From positions 5,391 to 69,390 of the forward strand of contig CAZPQQ010000009.1 of assembly GCA_964588665.1 (NCBI GenBank): a stretch of DNA of 64,000 bases, given 5' to 3'. This DNA is from UBA2160 sp964588665. Its GTDB lineage: Bacteria; Chloroflexota; Dehalococcoidia; Lucifugimonadales; UBA1123. Below are positions 1 to 7,716 of the stretch, one piece after another (position 1 is the stretch's first letter; each line of letters starts with the position of its first letter). The notes below the pieces were generated by a model. It did not search any database, was not told where the DNA came from, and saw nothing but the letters and a program-made list of their open reading frames with translations. Made by a program: the position numbers and the translations under genes.

Positions 1-1
1 A

Positions 2-1177
2 ATTGTCATCTACCTTGCCCTGGGCGCCCAGGCGCAAATTGCGGGTGAAAGTTTCAACTTGAGATGGATCTCGAATCTGGGGTCAGACACCGTCCCACTG
101 AACTACGGCGTAACCGTGGGCCTTGGCGGGTTCTTCGGCGCATTGCTTTGGTGGCGTGGGGGCAGGCTCGCGTCGGTCGAGTATCCGGTCGAGCATCTGA
201 ACAAGAACTTCAGGATCGGGTTAATTGTCCTGGCTCTCGCGGCCGTGGTGGACGTGTTTCATGGCGCGGACTTGAAGATCTTTCCGTTGATGTTCGGGTA
301 TTTCGCGGCAGGGTTGACCGGGTTGAGCTTGGCCCACCTGCTGCCAGCGTCCCAAAGAACCGCGGGACAGAAGGCTTGGCCCAGGGTGATCAGCGCCGTC
401 ATCGGCGTGGTAATCGTGTTCGGCCTGCTCTTCAGCCTGCTCCAGCGAGGGGTGCTGACGTACATCTCGGAGCCGCTCGGGTTTCTTCTCAACGCATTAG
501 CCACCGTCATCTTTTTCGTGTTCATCATCCCAATGGTATACATCATCGAATTCTTGATGAGGGGACTCTTCAGCCTCCTTTCGAAAGTCCTCGGCAAACC
601 GGAAGGCCAGACGCTGGAGGCCAGCGAAGGCTTTGGCGAGATGCTCCTGCGCGCGCAAGAAGAATCGGGCGACAGCGGACCTTCGATGTTGCTTCAGGTG
701 ATCGAGTGGACGCTGTTGGCAGTCATCGTCGTTGTCGTCCTGTTGATTCTGGCGCGGTCGTTCCGACGACGAGTCCGTTGGCGGAGGACGGATCAGGAGG
801 GCGTCCGAGAGTCGGTGGCCGAGGATGCGGACGCAGCAGTTGACCTTGCGAAGCTGCTATGGGGACTTGTGCCCGATCGGTTCCGAAAACACAAAGCGCC
901 GCCGCCGATGCGCCTGCCTGACGACGAACCCGGGATAGTCGACGTGTTCAGGCTGTACTTCGGGATGTTGATGCAGGCTGAGAAGAGAGGATCGCCTCGA
1001 TCGGCGAACCAGACGCCTGCGGAATACGCCTCGACCTTGGAGCAGTTGTTTCCTCAGAACCTCGTGCGATCGGCCACCGCCGCGTTCGTCCGGGCCTGCT
1101 ACGGCCACAAACCGGCGCCGCGCGAGCAAATCGAAGAGATGCGGGCTGCGTTGGAGGAAGCGTCGGCAGGGGGATAG
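2..1177 (+). CDS. Membrane protein with C-terminal DUF4129 domain (5'-partial)
   Basis: The frame is open from base 2, so the gene starts before the window. About 391 residues are visible. There are roughly four hydrophobic segments in the first 180 residues, then a charged linker, another membrane helix near residues 235-255 (VVVVLLILARS), and a soluble tail. The tail has the DUF4129 pattern: a helix with FRLYFGMLMQAE, then QTPAEYA, then AFVRACYG. DUF4129 proteins are usually encoded beside transglutaminase-like membrane proteins, which may lie upstream outside the window. The molecular role is unknown. An ATG or TTG near base 59 is possible but would cut off hydrophobic sequence. Confidence 0.7.
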   Translation: MVIYLALGAQAQIAGESFNLRWISNLGSDTVPLNYGVTVGLGGFFGALLWWRGGRLASVEYPVEHLNKNFRIGLIVLALAAVVDVFHGADLKIFPLMFGYFAAGLTGLSLAHLLPASQRTAGQKAWPRVISAVIGVVIVFGLLFSLLQRGVLTYISEPLGFLLNALATVIFFVFIIPMVYIIEFLMRGLFSLLSKVLGKPEGQTLEASEGFGEMLLRAQEESGDSGPSMLLQVIEWTLLAVIVVVVLLILARSFRRRVRWRRTDQEGVRESVAEDADAAVDLAKLLWGLVPDRFRKHKAPPPMRLPDDEPGIVDVFRLYFGMLMQAEKRGSPRSANQTPAEYASTLEQLFPQNLVRSATAAFVRACYGHKPAPREQIEEMRAALEEASAGG

Positions 1178-1208
1178 GGTTCTGCGACTCCCAGCGTCCC
1201 GAGGCCGA

Positions 1209-1580
1209 TCAGAGAGCCCGTCCGGCCACGATGCCGATTGCCGCCGCGGTCATTCCCAGCGCGACGCTGCCGACTACGTTCAGAGCGGCTTTCGCGATGT
1301 CTCCCGTCTCGCCTGACTGAATGCCCGCGACCATCAACGTCGAGAAGGTCGTGTACGAGCCGAGAAACCCGACCGCCGCCAGCATCCGAACGCCAGACGG
1401 CCAGCCGGGATGGGCATCGGACAGAGACACGAACATCCCGAGCGCGAACGACCCGGAGATGTTGATCAGGAATATGCCGAGGACCGTTGGCACGCCGACG
1501 ATGCTGATAACAACGCGGTCAAGCGCATACCTCGATACGGCGCCCATTGCGCCGCCCAATGCGACCATCGCCCACGGCAT
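1209..1580 (-). CDS. crcB: Fluoride efflux channel CrcB/FluC
   Basis: A 123-residue protein with four hydrophobic segments, the usual FluC length. It carries the family signatures: GGAMGAVSRYALD at the N-terminus, LINISGSFALG (the conserved Asn of the pore) and GFLGSYTTFSTLM (the central Phe/Thr/Ser track). FluC proteins work as dual-topology dimers that export fluoride through the inner membrane. The gene starts 43 bases after trxB on the same strand, so the two may be co-transcribed. No fluoride riboswitch was recognised, which fits an internal position in an operon. Confidence 0.92.
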   Translation of the reverse strand: MPWAMVALGGAMGAVSRYALDRVVISIVGVPTVLGIFLINISGSFALGMFVSLSDAHPGWPSGVRMLAAVGFLGSYTTFSTLMVAGIQSGETGDIAKAALNVVGSVALGMTAAAIGIVAGRAL

Positions 1581-1623
1581 CAGCGGGGGCGAACCTCGTC
1601 GGGCCTGTGGACTGGCATCCGGG

Positions 1624-2559
1624 TCAGTCCTCCCATTCGCGCCCCTCGACGTATCGGTGGGCGGCTATCGCGGCGGTTGCGCCGTCTCCGGCCGCGGTGA
1701 CGAGCTGGGCGGCTGAAGACTGCCTGATGTCTCCTGCCGCGAACAGTCCTGTCAGCGGGGTCCGCATCCACAAGTCGGTCGGCACGTGGCCTCCGGCATC
1801 CAGATCGAGCAGTTCCGACAGGAAGTCCGAGTTCGGCTCGAGGCCCACGTAGATGAACACGCCCGAGAGATCGACCCTCGAAGTCTCGCCCGACGGAAGG
1901 TCGGTTATGCTGACACCAGTCACTTCGCCGTCGCCATGGATTTCGTCCACGGTGGTGCTCCAACGGACTTCGATTTTCGGATTCGACAGCACCCTGTCCT
2001 GGAGGAGCTTCTGGCCGCCGAAACGATTTTCGCGGCAGAAGACGATGACCTTCGACGCGTATTCGGTAAGGGTCATAGCTTCGTCGAGGGCGGAATCGCC
2101 GCCGCCTACCACGGCGACAACCTGATCCATGAAGAAGCCTCCGTCGCAGGTCGCGCAGTACGACACCCCTGCTCCGTGCAGCGCCTCTTCACCGGCAACA
2201 CCCAGTTTTCGCAACGTGGACCCTCCGGCGATGATGACTGCCTTAGCCTTGAGCTCGCCGTCATACGTGTCCACGGACCAGTACTGGCCCTCAGACCGCA
2301 GGCCGGTCACTTCGGACAGCCGAAAGTCGAGGCCGTTGGTCATCGCCTGTTCCTGGAGTTTCGGCCCCAGCTCGAAGCCGGAGACGCCTTCGGGGAAGCC
2401 TGGGTAGTTCTCGATCTTTTCCGCGTTGATCACCTGGCCGCCGGTCATCATGCGTTCGAGCAGCGTGGTCTTCATGCCGTGCCGGCTGGCGAAGATCCCG
2501 GCGGTGAGCCCCGCGGCCCCGCCCCCGATGATCACAACGTCGAATTGGTCGTCAGGCAT
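1624..2559 (-). CDS. trxB: Thioredoxin reductase
   Basis: A 311-residue flavoprotein of normal TrxB length. The N-terminal FAD-binding motif is VVIIGGGAAGLTAG, the redox-active dithiol is CATC (in SYCATCDGGFF), the NAD(P)H-domain motif is VVGGGDSALDEA, and the C-terminal FAD motif is GLFAAGDIR. It transfers electrons from NADPH to thioredoxin in the cytoplasm. A GGAG ribosome binding site lies just upstream of the ATG. Low-molecular-weight thioredoxin reductases and ferredoxin- or flavin-dependent paralogues look alike, so the electron donor is not proven. Confidence 0.93.
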   Translation of the reverse strand: MPDDQFDVVIIGGGAAGLTAGIFASRHGMKTTLLERMMTGGQVINAEKIENYPGFPEGVSGFELGPKLQEQAMTNGLDFRLSEVTGLRSEGQYWSVDTYDGELKAKAVIIAGGSTLRKLGVAGEEALHGAGVSYCATCDGGFFMDQVVAVVGGGDSALDEAMTLTEYASKVIVFCRENRFGGQKLLQDRVLSNPKIEVRWSTTVDEIHGDGEVTGVSITDLPSGETSRVDLSGVFIYVGLEPNSDFLSELLDLDAGGHVPTDLWMRTPLTGLFAAGDIRQSSAAQLVTAAGDGATAAIAAHRYVEGREWED

Positions 2560-2696
2560 GGATGCTCCTTTTTGGCCTACCTTGTGAGCGCCTCAATTAC
2601 GATATGGATGTCTTGGTGATATGTACGCGAGCGCTTCTTCCTTACTCGAACGCCTGCTGGGACTGCGGTCCGCAGGCGCGGCTGGCATTGCGGCGG

Positions 2697-2795
2697 CCCT
2701 TCGACAGGCTCAGAGCCCGCCCTGAGTTTACCGAAGGGGCGAACGGAATTAAGAGCGGCGCCTCACATACGTTCGTGGTGAGCCTGTCGAACCAC
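2697..2795. repeat. Interspersed repeat family A, complete copy
   Basis: Two arms carry the core TTCGACAGGCTCA and its reverse complement TGAGCCTGTCGAA. The left arm continues with CCTGAGTTTACCGAAGGGG and GCGAACGG, the right with CGTTCGTGGTGAGCC. Related copies occur near 4825, 17598, 40124, 47854, 52913, 59921 and 60773. The element fills the gap between trxB and the aminotransferase and could form a long stem. No coding sequence was seen in it. Confidence 0.85.
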
Positions 2796-2844
2796 CCGTC
2801 CGCCTCAACACGTGCCTTTTTCGCTATGCAACCGACTCTCGTTG

Positions 2845-4176
2845 CTACACCAACCCCTGGTCACGAACCTCAGTCAGCGCCTTCTCGAAGACGTCCACGG
2901 TGAAGTCGATGTCCTCTTCCGTGTGTGACGCCGTCAGGATAAATCGGTTCCCGGAGTGGATTCCGTGGTTGAGCAGCGCCAGGTTTAGCTGCTGATTGCG
3001 AACGGCGTTCCCCGCCTGGGCGGCCTGCTCAGGCGTCAGGATGCAGAACTCCTTGTCGCATTCGTGGTCCGCGCCCAGCCGCAGGAACATCAGCGAGCTG
3101 ATCCCGGTGGCGCAACCTGGGATCTCCATTTTCGACAACAGGTCGTTCAAACCGTTCTTCAACTGCAACGCTCTGGCGTCGGCGGTGTCGTTGACAGGAG
3201 TGTTGGCTACCAGTTCGAGGCATTTGATGCCCGCGGCCGCGCTGAGCGGATTGGCGTTGAATGTGCCGTTGTGGGCGATGCGCCTGTACCGGTTGTACTC
3301 GGCGTCGCCGGGATGGTCCTCGATCATGTCGATGATGTCGGCTTTGCCGGTCACGGCGCCGCCGGGAAGTCCGCCGCCGAGAATCTTCGCGAGCGTCGTC
3401 ATGTCGGGCGTGATGCCGAAGTAGGACTGCGCGCCGCCCTTGGAGACGCGGAAGCCGGTCACCACCTCGTCGAAGATGAGCACCACGCCGTGGCGCTCTG
3501 TCACTTCGCGGAGCTGCTCCAGGAACGTGGGCAGGATCGGGATGGCGCCCATGTGAGCGCCGGTGGGCTCAAGGATGACCGCCGCGATGTCGTCATCTTC
3601 CTTCAGCTTCTGCTCGAACGTCTCAATGTCGTTGGGAGGAAGGACGATCATCGTGCTGAGAGTCTCGGCTGGAATGCCGCCGATGCCCTCGCCTCCCGCG
3701 GACAGGTAGTCGCTCCAGCCGTGGAAGTGGTCGTCGAACTTGATCACCTTCGTCTTGCCGGTGTAGGCGCGGGCCATCCTGATGGCCATCATGTCGGCCT
3801 CGGTGCCGGAGCTGTGGAACCGCACTTTCTCGGCGCTCGGTATCAGCTCTCGGACCAGTTCGCCCCACCGCATCTCGAGATCGGTCGACCCGCTGAAGTG
3901 GGTGCCCGCGGCCATCTGGTCCTGGACGGCTTTGACCACGTCGGGGTGCGAGTGCCCGAGGATCAGCGCGCCGTGGCCCGGAAAATAGTCCAGCAGCCGG
4001 TTCCCGTCCACATCGTATTTGGCGGGTCCTTCGGCGCGCGTGTAGTAGAGTTGGAACGGGTTCTGCTTTCGGGCGTCGTGCGTGACGCCGTTGGGGAATA
4101 GCGATCTCGCCGTTTCGTGTCGCTGCGCTGACCCAGGGTGTTGATCCATGTATCGTTGCTCGATGGGAGTGGTCAA
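2845..4176 (-). CDS. Class-III PLP aminotransferase, glutamate-1-semialdehyde aminomutase-like
   Basis: A 443-residue fold-type I PLP enzyme. Visible signatures are the glycine-rich cofactor loop HSSGTEADMMAIR, the Asp that binds the pyridine nitrogen in LIFDEVVTGFR, and the Schiff-base lysine in TLAKILGGGLPGG. The order and spacing match HemL and related aminotransferases. It need not be the haem-pathway HemL: no other haem genes are nearby, and many close paralogues act on amino-acid or amine substrates. The start chosen is a TTG preceded by GGAG at good spacing; an in-frame ATG 27 bases downstream is an alternative. Confidence 0.82.
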   Translation of the reverse strand: MTTPIEQRYMDQHPGSAQRHETARSLFPNGVTHDARKQNPFQLYYTRAEGPAKYDVDGNRLLDYFPGHGALILGHSHPDVVKAVQDQMAAGTHFSGSTDLEMRWGELVRELIPSAEKVRFHSSGTEADMMAIRMARAYTGKTKVIKFDDHFHGWSDYLSAGGEGIGGIPAETLSTMIVLPPNDIETFEQKLKEDDDIAAVILEPTGAHMGAIPILPTFLEQLREVTERHGVVLIFDEVVTGFRVSKGGAQSYFGITPDMTTLAKILGGGLPGGAVTGKADIIDMIEDHPGDAEYNRYRRIAHNGTFNANPLSAAAGIKCLELVANTPVNDTADARALQLKNGLNDLLSKMEIPGCATGISSLMFLRLGADHECDKEFCILTPEQAAQAGNAVRNQQLNLALLNHGIHSGNRFILTASHTEEDIDFTVDVFEKALTEVRDQGLV

Positions 4177-4319
4177 AGTTCATTCTCCATGGTTGGATTT
4201 GCCCCAGGCAGTGATTGTATTATATCCGCCAAGATCGAATGTGCAACGGCGAGCAGTTCATGCTGTACGGGGCCGGTCCTTGCATCGACAGACACAGATA
4301 GCAGACGGAGGACGAAACG

Positions 4320-4757
4320 ATGATTACAGACATGAACCATACTGGATTCGTGGTCAACGACCTGGAGCGGTCGGTGGCGTTCTACACCAACACGGTTGGC
4401 CTGAACCTGGTCAGACGAGCCGAGGGAGACGGCGGCGAGATCTCCCGTCTGCTGGGGTACGAAGACACCCGAATCAAAGTCGCTGTTTTGGGCATCGACG
4501 ACGACGGCGGTCACGTCCTAGAACTGATCGAATACGTCAATCCCGCGAGCGCATCTAGGCCGACCAGCGAGCGCGCCGTGCTCGGGGCGTCGCACATCGC
4601 CTTCAACGTGACGGACATGGATGCGACATTCGACCGCTTGATTGCGGCGGGCGCGATCAAGCTTGCGAGGCCGGTGGAGATGGCCCCAGGCAGAGTCGCG
4701 TGCTATCTCCAGGACCCGGACGGCAACTGGGTTGAGCTGCTTGAGATCGACGAGTAG
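4320..4757 (+). CDS. VOC-superfamily protein (glyoxalase/dioxygenase-like)
   Basis: A 145-residue protein made of two beta-alpha-beta-beta-beta repeats, typical of a single vicinal-oxygen-chelate domain. It begins with NHTGFVVNDLERSVAFYTN and ends with YLQDPDGNWVELLEI. The likely metal ligands are the His in each N-terminal strand (NHTGF, SHIAFNV) and the Glu residues in VLELIEY and WVELLE. The substrate cannot be told from sequence. A GGAGG ribosome binding site precedes the ATG. It is divergent from the class-III aminotransferase across a 143-base gap. Confidence 0.85.
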   Translation: MITDMNHTGFVVNDLERSVAFYTNTVGLNLVRRAEGDGGEISRLLGYEDTRIKVAVLGIDDDGGHVLELIEYVNPASASRPTSERAVLGASHIAFNVTDMDATFDRLIAAGAIKLARPVEMAPGRVACYLQDPDGNWVELLEIDE

Positions 4758-4824
4758 CCGAGAGGCGCAGCATCGCGGGACTCGCGTGACTACGGGGGTT
4801 TGGGGCACAATCCTCGTCGTCGGG

Positions 4825-5007
4825 GTGGTTCGACGGGCTCACCACGAACGGACAAAGCTGTTGGTGACACGAACGGAAGGGCCTAGTTTACGTTCGTCCC
4901 GTTGCTCACCAATAACTGAGGAATTTCCGACGATATGGGAACGGACGCCTCACAACACCGTTCGCCCCTTCGGTAAACTCAGGGCGGGCTCTGAGCCTGT
5001 CGAAGGG
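4825..5007. repeat. Interspersed repeat family A, inverted complete copy
   Basis: The order of arms is reversed relative to the copy at 2697: GTGGTTCGACGGGCTCACC comes first, and CGCCCCTTCGGTAAACTC followed by GAGCCTGTCGAAGGG comes last. The roughly 100 bases between the arms show no gene. The element occupies most of the 288-base gap between the VOC gene and the DUF6282 gene. Confidence 0.8.
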
Positions 5008-5045
5008 CCGCCCACGAACGCCATCGGTCCTCGGCGAACGGCACA

Positions 5046-5873
5046 TTACTCGATGAGCTGTCGGGGATTGTCCTTGACGACCGCGGAGACCTGCTCGGAC
5101 GCCATGCCCGCTCCCAACAGCGCGGCGATCGCCATTCGCATCCCCTCGGCGGCGGGCGGGTTCATCCACTGCCCGAAGTCGGTCGTTACCACGCAGCGAT
5201 CGACGCCCAGGGTGTTGAGGGACTCGACTAGCTCGTCGACCGACATCGTGTTGCGGGCTGGCATGCAGGCCAGGAACGTGTGCTCCAGGTAGGCGCCCAG
5301 CGACGCCATTTCATGTTGCTGATCGACTGTCGACACGGCGCTCGGATGCGTCGCGATCATGCGCGTTATGCCGGCGTCCTTGGCGGCTCGAAACAGCGCT
5401 ATCGCCTCGACGGGCGACACGTGGCCCGACGCCAGGACCATGTCGTGGCGCAGAATCAGGTCGAGGACGTCGCGGACCGCCGGCGCCAGACGGCCGTCCT
5501 CGTCGACGATCGTTATGCCGGGGCCATTGCCCGCGCGATTCGACCATGCGTCGGCGTCGAACGTCGGCATCCAGACGACCCGAGCGCCCAGCTTGGCGGA
5601 CACTTCTACCGCGTCGGGATTGACCCCGCCGACGGACTTGTTCAACGCGATGGCGCCTGCGACGTTGAGTCCGGGATACATGCGCCCCAACGCGTACGCG
5701 AGAGGCATCGTCGGGTATTCGTGGGACTTCAGCACGAAGCCAGCCATCTCGGCTTCGTACGCCTGTCGCGCGGTCTCGAGCGCATCGAGTCGCCGATCCT
5801 GCGACGCGTCCGGACTGGCGTGCACGTGCAGGTCGAAAGACCCCTTGAGTATCTCGGAAATCCGGTCGTTCAT
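5046..5873 (-). CDS. DUF6282-family metal-dependent hydrolase-like protein
   Basis: A 275-residue TIM-barrel-type protein. The N-terminus has the metal-binding HxH of amidohydrolase/PHP enzymes in FDLHVHASPD. Further candidate ligands are the His in LKSHEYPT, the His of LASGHVSP, the His of IATHPSA and the Asp of VVTTDFGQ. The reading frame is open upstream to 6407, but that part overlaps the divergent sulfite-oxidase-like gene. The ATG at 5873 gives the natural family start, MNDRISEIL. The reaction is unknown; hydrolysis of an amide or ester is an inference from the fold. Confidence 0.75.
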   Translation of the reverse strand: MNDRISEILKGSFDLHVHASPDASQDRRLDALETARQAYEAEMAGFVLKSHEYPTMPLAYALGRMYPGLNVAGAIALNKSVGGVNPDAVEVSAKLGARVVWMPTFDADAWSNRAGNGPGITIVDEDGRLAPAVRDVLDLILRHDMVLASGHVSPVEAIALFRAAKDAGITRMIATHPSAVSTVDQQHEMASLGAYLEHTFLACMPARNTMSVDELVESLNTLGVDRCVVTTDFGQWMNPPAAEGMRMAIAALLGAGMASEQVSAVVKDNPRQLIE

Positions 5874-6065
5874 GGCAGACACCCCGTCGCTGCTTTTTCT
5901 TGGTTGCCAGAGGCTAGCACAAGCGCCAACCGGCGACAACGTCAGAGCGATGCACGAACCGGCAATCGGCCTGCCGGCAATTCGAAGCGATTTGTTCGCG
6001 ACCCGCATCGACAGGTGTGTAAAATAACCTGAGGACATCTGCGGAGTGAGCGCAAGGGAGGCACG

Positions 6066-6680
6066 ATGCTGCGGAAGATCGGGCGGCTGACTAACATCAA
6101 GCAAGACCAGGCCGGACTGGAGGTCCCGCCCGGCCAGTTCGTGACGGAGGGGTTTCCGGTGCTCTCCGCCGGGCCAACACCGAGAATCGATCTGGCTGAC
6201 TGGCGATTCAAGGTGTTCGGGCTGGTCAGAGACGAGATCGAGTTCGATTGGGAGCAGTTCAAGGCGCTCCCGTCGGTCACGATCGACGCCGAGTTCCACT
6301 GCGTCACGCAGTGGAGCAATCTCGCAAACACCTGGGAAGGCGTGCTCTTCACCGAGATGATGAAGCTGATCGCGCCGGCGTCCGAGGCCAGATACGTCAT
6401 GGCACATAGCTACGGCGGGTACACGACCAACATCTCACTGGACGTGCTGAACGACGTCGACGTGCTGCTGGCGTACAAACACGACGGGCAGGATCTCGCC
6501 CCGGAACATGGCGCGCCTTTGCGTCTGGTCGTGCCAAAACGATACGCGTGGAAGAGCGCCAAGTGGATCAACGGGTTCGAGTTCATGGCCGAAGACCGTC
6601 CGGGATTCTGGGAGGTCAGAGGCTACCACATGGAAGGCGACCCGTGGAAAGAGGAGCGGTGGGGATTCGGCCTGGGGTGA
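6066..6680 (+). CDS. Sulfite oxidase-like molybdopterin-binding oxidoreductase
   Basis: A 204-residue protein covering one oxidoreductase molybdopterin-binding domain (sulfite oxidase/YedY fold). FHCVTQWS holds the conserved Cys that ligates molybdenum, HGAPLRLVVPKRYAWKSAKW is the conserved cofactor-binding stretch, and a C-terminal GYHMEGDPWKEERW follows. There is no signal peptide, haem domain or dimerisation domain, so it is a short cytoplasmic member of the family. The substrate is unknown. A strong AGGGAGG site precedes the ATG. It depends on the pterin cofactor, and two moeA-type genes occur at 36.6-40 kb. Confidence 0.87.
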   Translation: MLRKIGRLTNIKQDQAGLEVPPGQFVTEGFPVLSAGPTPRIDLADWRFKVFGLVRDEIEFDWEQFKALPSVTIDAEFHCVTQWSNLANTWEGVLFTEMMKLIAPASEARYVMAHSYGGYTTNISLDVLNDVDVLLAYKHDGQDLAPEHGAPLRLVVPKRYAWKSAKWINGFEFMAEDRPGFWEVRGYHMEGDPWKEERWGFGLG

Positions 6681-6721
6681 AATTCCCGCCAGCGGACGAC
6701 CCCGCAGGCCGGTAAAATAGC

Positions 6722-6749
6722 AGCGGCCCCCTCGACTGAGGGAGCCGCT
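6722..6749. terminator. Hairpin between convergent genes
   Basis: The arms AGCGGC and GCCGCT enclose a second pairing, CCCTC with GAGGG. On the minus strand the hairpin is followed by GCTATTTTACC, a weak U-tract; on the plus strand the tail is poorer. Its place between two convergent genes suits a bidirectional terminator. Confidence 0.5.
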
Positions 6750-6802
6750 ACGTGTTTCGAACAGAGATTTGATGCGCACGGCGCGCGTCGAGCAACGTGT
6801 TG

Positions 6803-6973
6803 TTACGCGACTTTCTTCTTTTCGGCTGTCAGGTTCAGCGATTCAAGCAGCTTGTTCGGCTCCTCGATGTCGACCATGTACCCGCACTGCAAACATTCTC
6901 TGTAGCTGCCGTACATGTCCCGATTAATGTGCATGTCGCCTTTGCAGCGTGCGCAACCCTTCAAGTACAACAT
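6803..6973 (-). CDS. Small zinc-ribbon protein (56 aa)
   Basis: A 56-residue protein, MLYLKGCARC at the start and EKKKVA at the end. Two knuckles, CARC (Cys7, Cys10) and CLQC (Cys27, Cys30), are spaced as in a rubredoxin-like zinc ribbon. A GGGAGG ribosome binding site sits five bases before the ATG, so this is a real gene despite its size. It is transcribed divergently from hspR. A strong promoter (TTGATA, 17 bases, TATAAT) points towards it from the palindrome at 7107-7127, so it may belong to the heat-shock regulon. Its function is unknown; small ribbons of this kind often bind RNA or protein. Confidence 0.8.
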   Translation of the reverse strand: MLYLKGCARCKGDMHINRDMYGSYRECLQCGYMVDIEEPNKLLESLNLTAEKKKVA

Positions 6974-7097
6974 TCCAACCTCCCAGTTTGGCCAGCTAAC
7001 CTGGCCTTGTCTTTCGCCGGTTTAGATGCAAAAGCAGCGGTCAAGATTTCGGCATATGCTTCTCTGTTTCTGATATCAGGTTCAATGCCCAAGGTGC

Positions 7098-7126
7098 ATT
7101 ATATTGATTGATATAGTTCGTATCAA
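7098..7126 (-). promoter_or_regulatory. Sigma70-type promoter for the zinc-ribbon gene
   Basis: On the minus strand the -35 box TTGATA is at 7126-7121 and a consensus -10 box TATAAT at 7103-7098, separated by 17 bases. The start codon of the zinc-ribbon gene is about 125 bases downstream. The -35 box is one arm of the palindrome at 7107-7127. Confidence 0.75.
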
Positions 7127-7127
7127 T
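7107..7127. promoter_or_regulatory. HAIR-like inverted repeat, probable HspR operator
   Basis: The perfect inverted repeat ATTGATA-N7-TATCAAT has the geometry of the HspR-associated inverted repeat known from Streptomyces (CTTGAGT-N7-ACTCAAG), with 7-base arms, a 7-base spacer and the shared TTGA core. It overlaps the -35 boxes of both divergent promoters. Autoregulation by the adjacent hspR is the natural inference. Confidence 0.65.
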
Positions 7128-7136
7128 GTGTATTAT
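7108..7136 (+). promoter_or_regulatory. Sigma70-type promoter for hspR-grpE-dnaK
   Basis: The -35 box TTGATA at 7108-7113 and the -10 box TATTAT at 7131-7136 are 17 bases apart. A transcript would begin near 7143, leaving a leader of about 210 bases before hspR. No gene was found in that leader. Confidence 0.7.
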
Positions 7137-7354
7137 GGCTTTCGAACCGACCACATTTACAGTTATAACCCGGATCCACCAGCGTTAAACCTGAATACAT
7201 GTCAGTTCTCAGCCAATCTCAGAGTGACGGATCATTCGATATAACGCGTCATGGTCTGTTAGGGTTAGCGTTGGAGAAAACACAGAATCGTGGAACGTCC
7301 GCGGCACGTGGGAGTCCCAGCGCCGCATGAGTCACGAAGGAGAGGCCATCCGAC

Positions 7355-7684
7355 ATGGAAGGCATCTACGTAATCAGCGTGGCGGCTCGAATCCTGGAAA
7401 TGCACCCGCAGACGTTGCGAAAGTACGAGCGCGTCGGGTTCGTGTCACCCTCACGGACAGGCGGAAAGCTGCGGCTGTACTCGGAGCAGGACATCGTGCG
7501 GTTGCGCCTCATCAAGCACCTGACCGGCGAGTTGGGGTTGAACATCGCCGGCGTGCAGTTGGCCTTGGCGCTGTTCAACCAGATGCTCAAAATGAAAGTT
7601 CAACTAGATCGACTTCAGGGGCCTGCCCTCAAGCGAGCCCTCAACCAGAGCCTCGACGAAATGTATGAGATGATGCAAGCCTGA
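7355..7684 (+). CDS. hspR: HspR, MerR-family heat-shock repressor
   Basis: A 109-residue MerR-type regulator. The helix-turn-helix has the HspR hallmark VISVAARILEMHPQTLRKYERVGFV, shown here only in parts: VISVAARILEM followed by HPQTLRKYE. The next segment, LRLYSEQDIVRLRLIKHL, is the wing and second helix, and GLNIAGVQLAL follows. A short coiled coil ends the protein. In Actinobacteria and others HspR represses dnaK and clpB with DnaK as co-repressor. Here the gene leads the operon with grpE and dnaK, and a HAIR-like operator lies about 230 bases upstream. Confidence 0.92.
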   Translation: MEGIYVISVAARILEMHPQTLRKYERVGFVSPSRTGGKLRLYSEQDIVRLRLIKHLTGELGLNIAGVQLALALFNQMLKMKVQLDRLQGPALKRALNQSLDEMYEMMQA

Positions 7685-7716
7685 CACGCGCCGCATCGAA
7701 CGGAGGACTGACCCAG

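Noticed and set aside
5874..6407. Longer N-terminus for the DUF6282 protein
   Set aside because: The extra 178 codons are antisense to the sulfite-oxidase-like gene and arginine/serine-rich without similarity.
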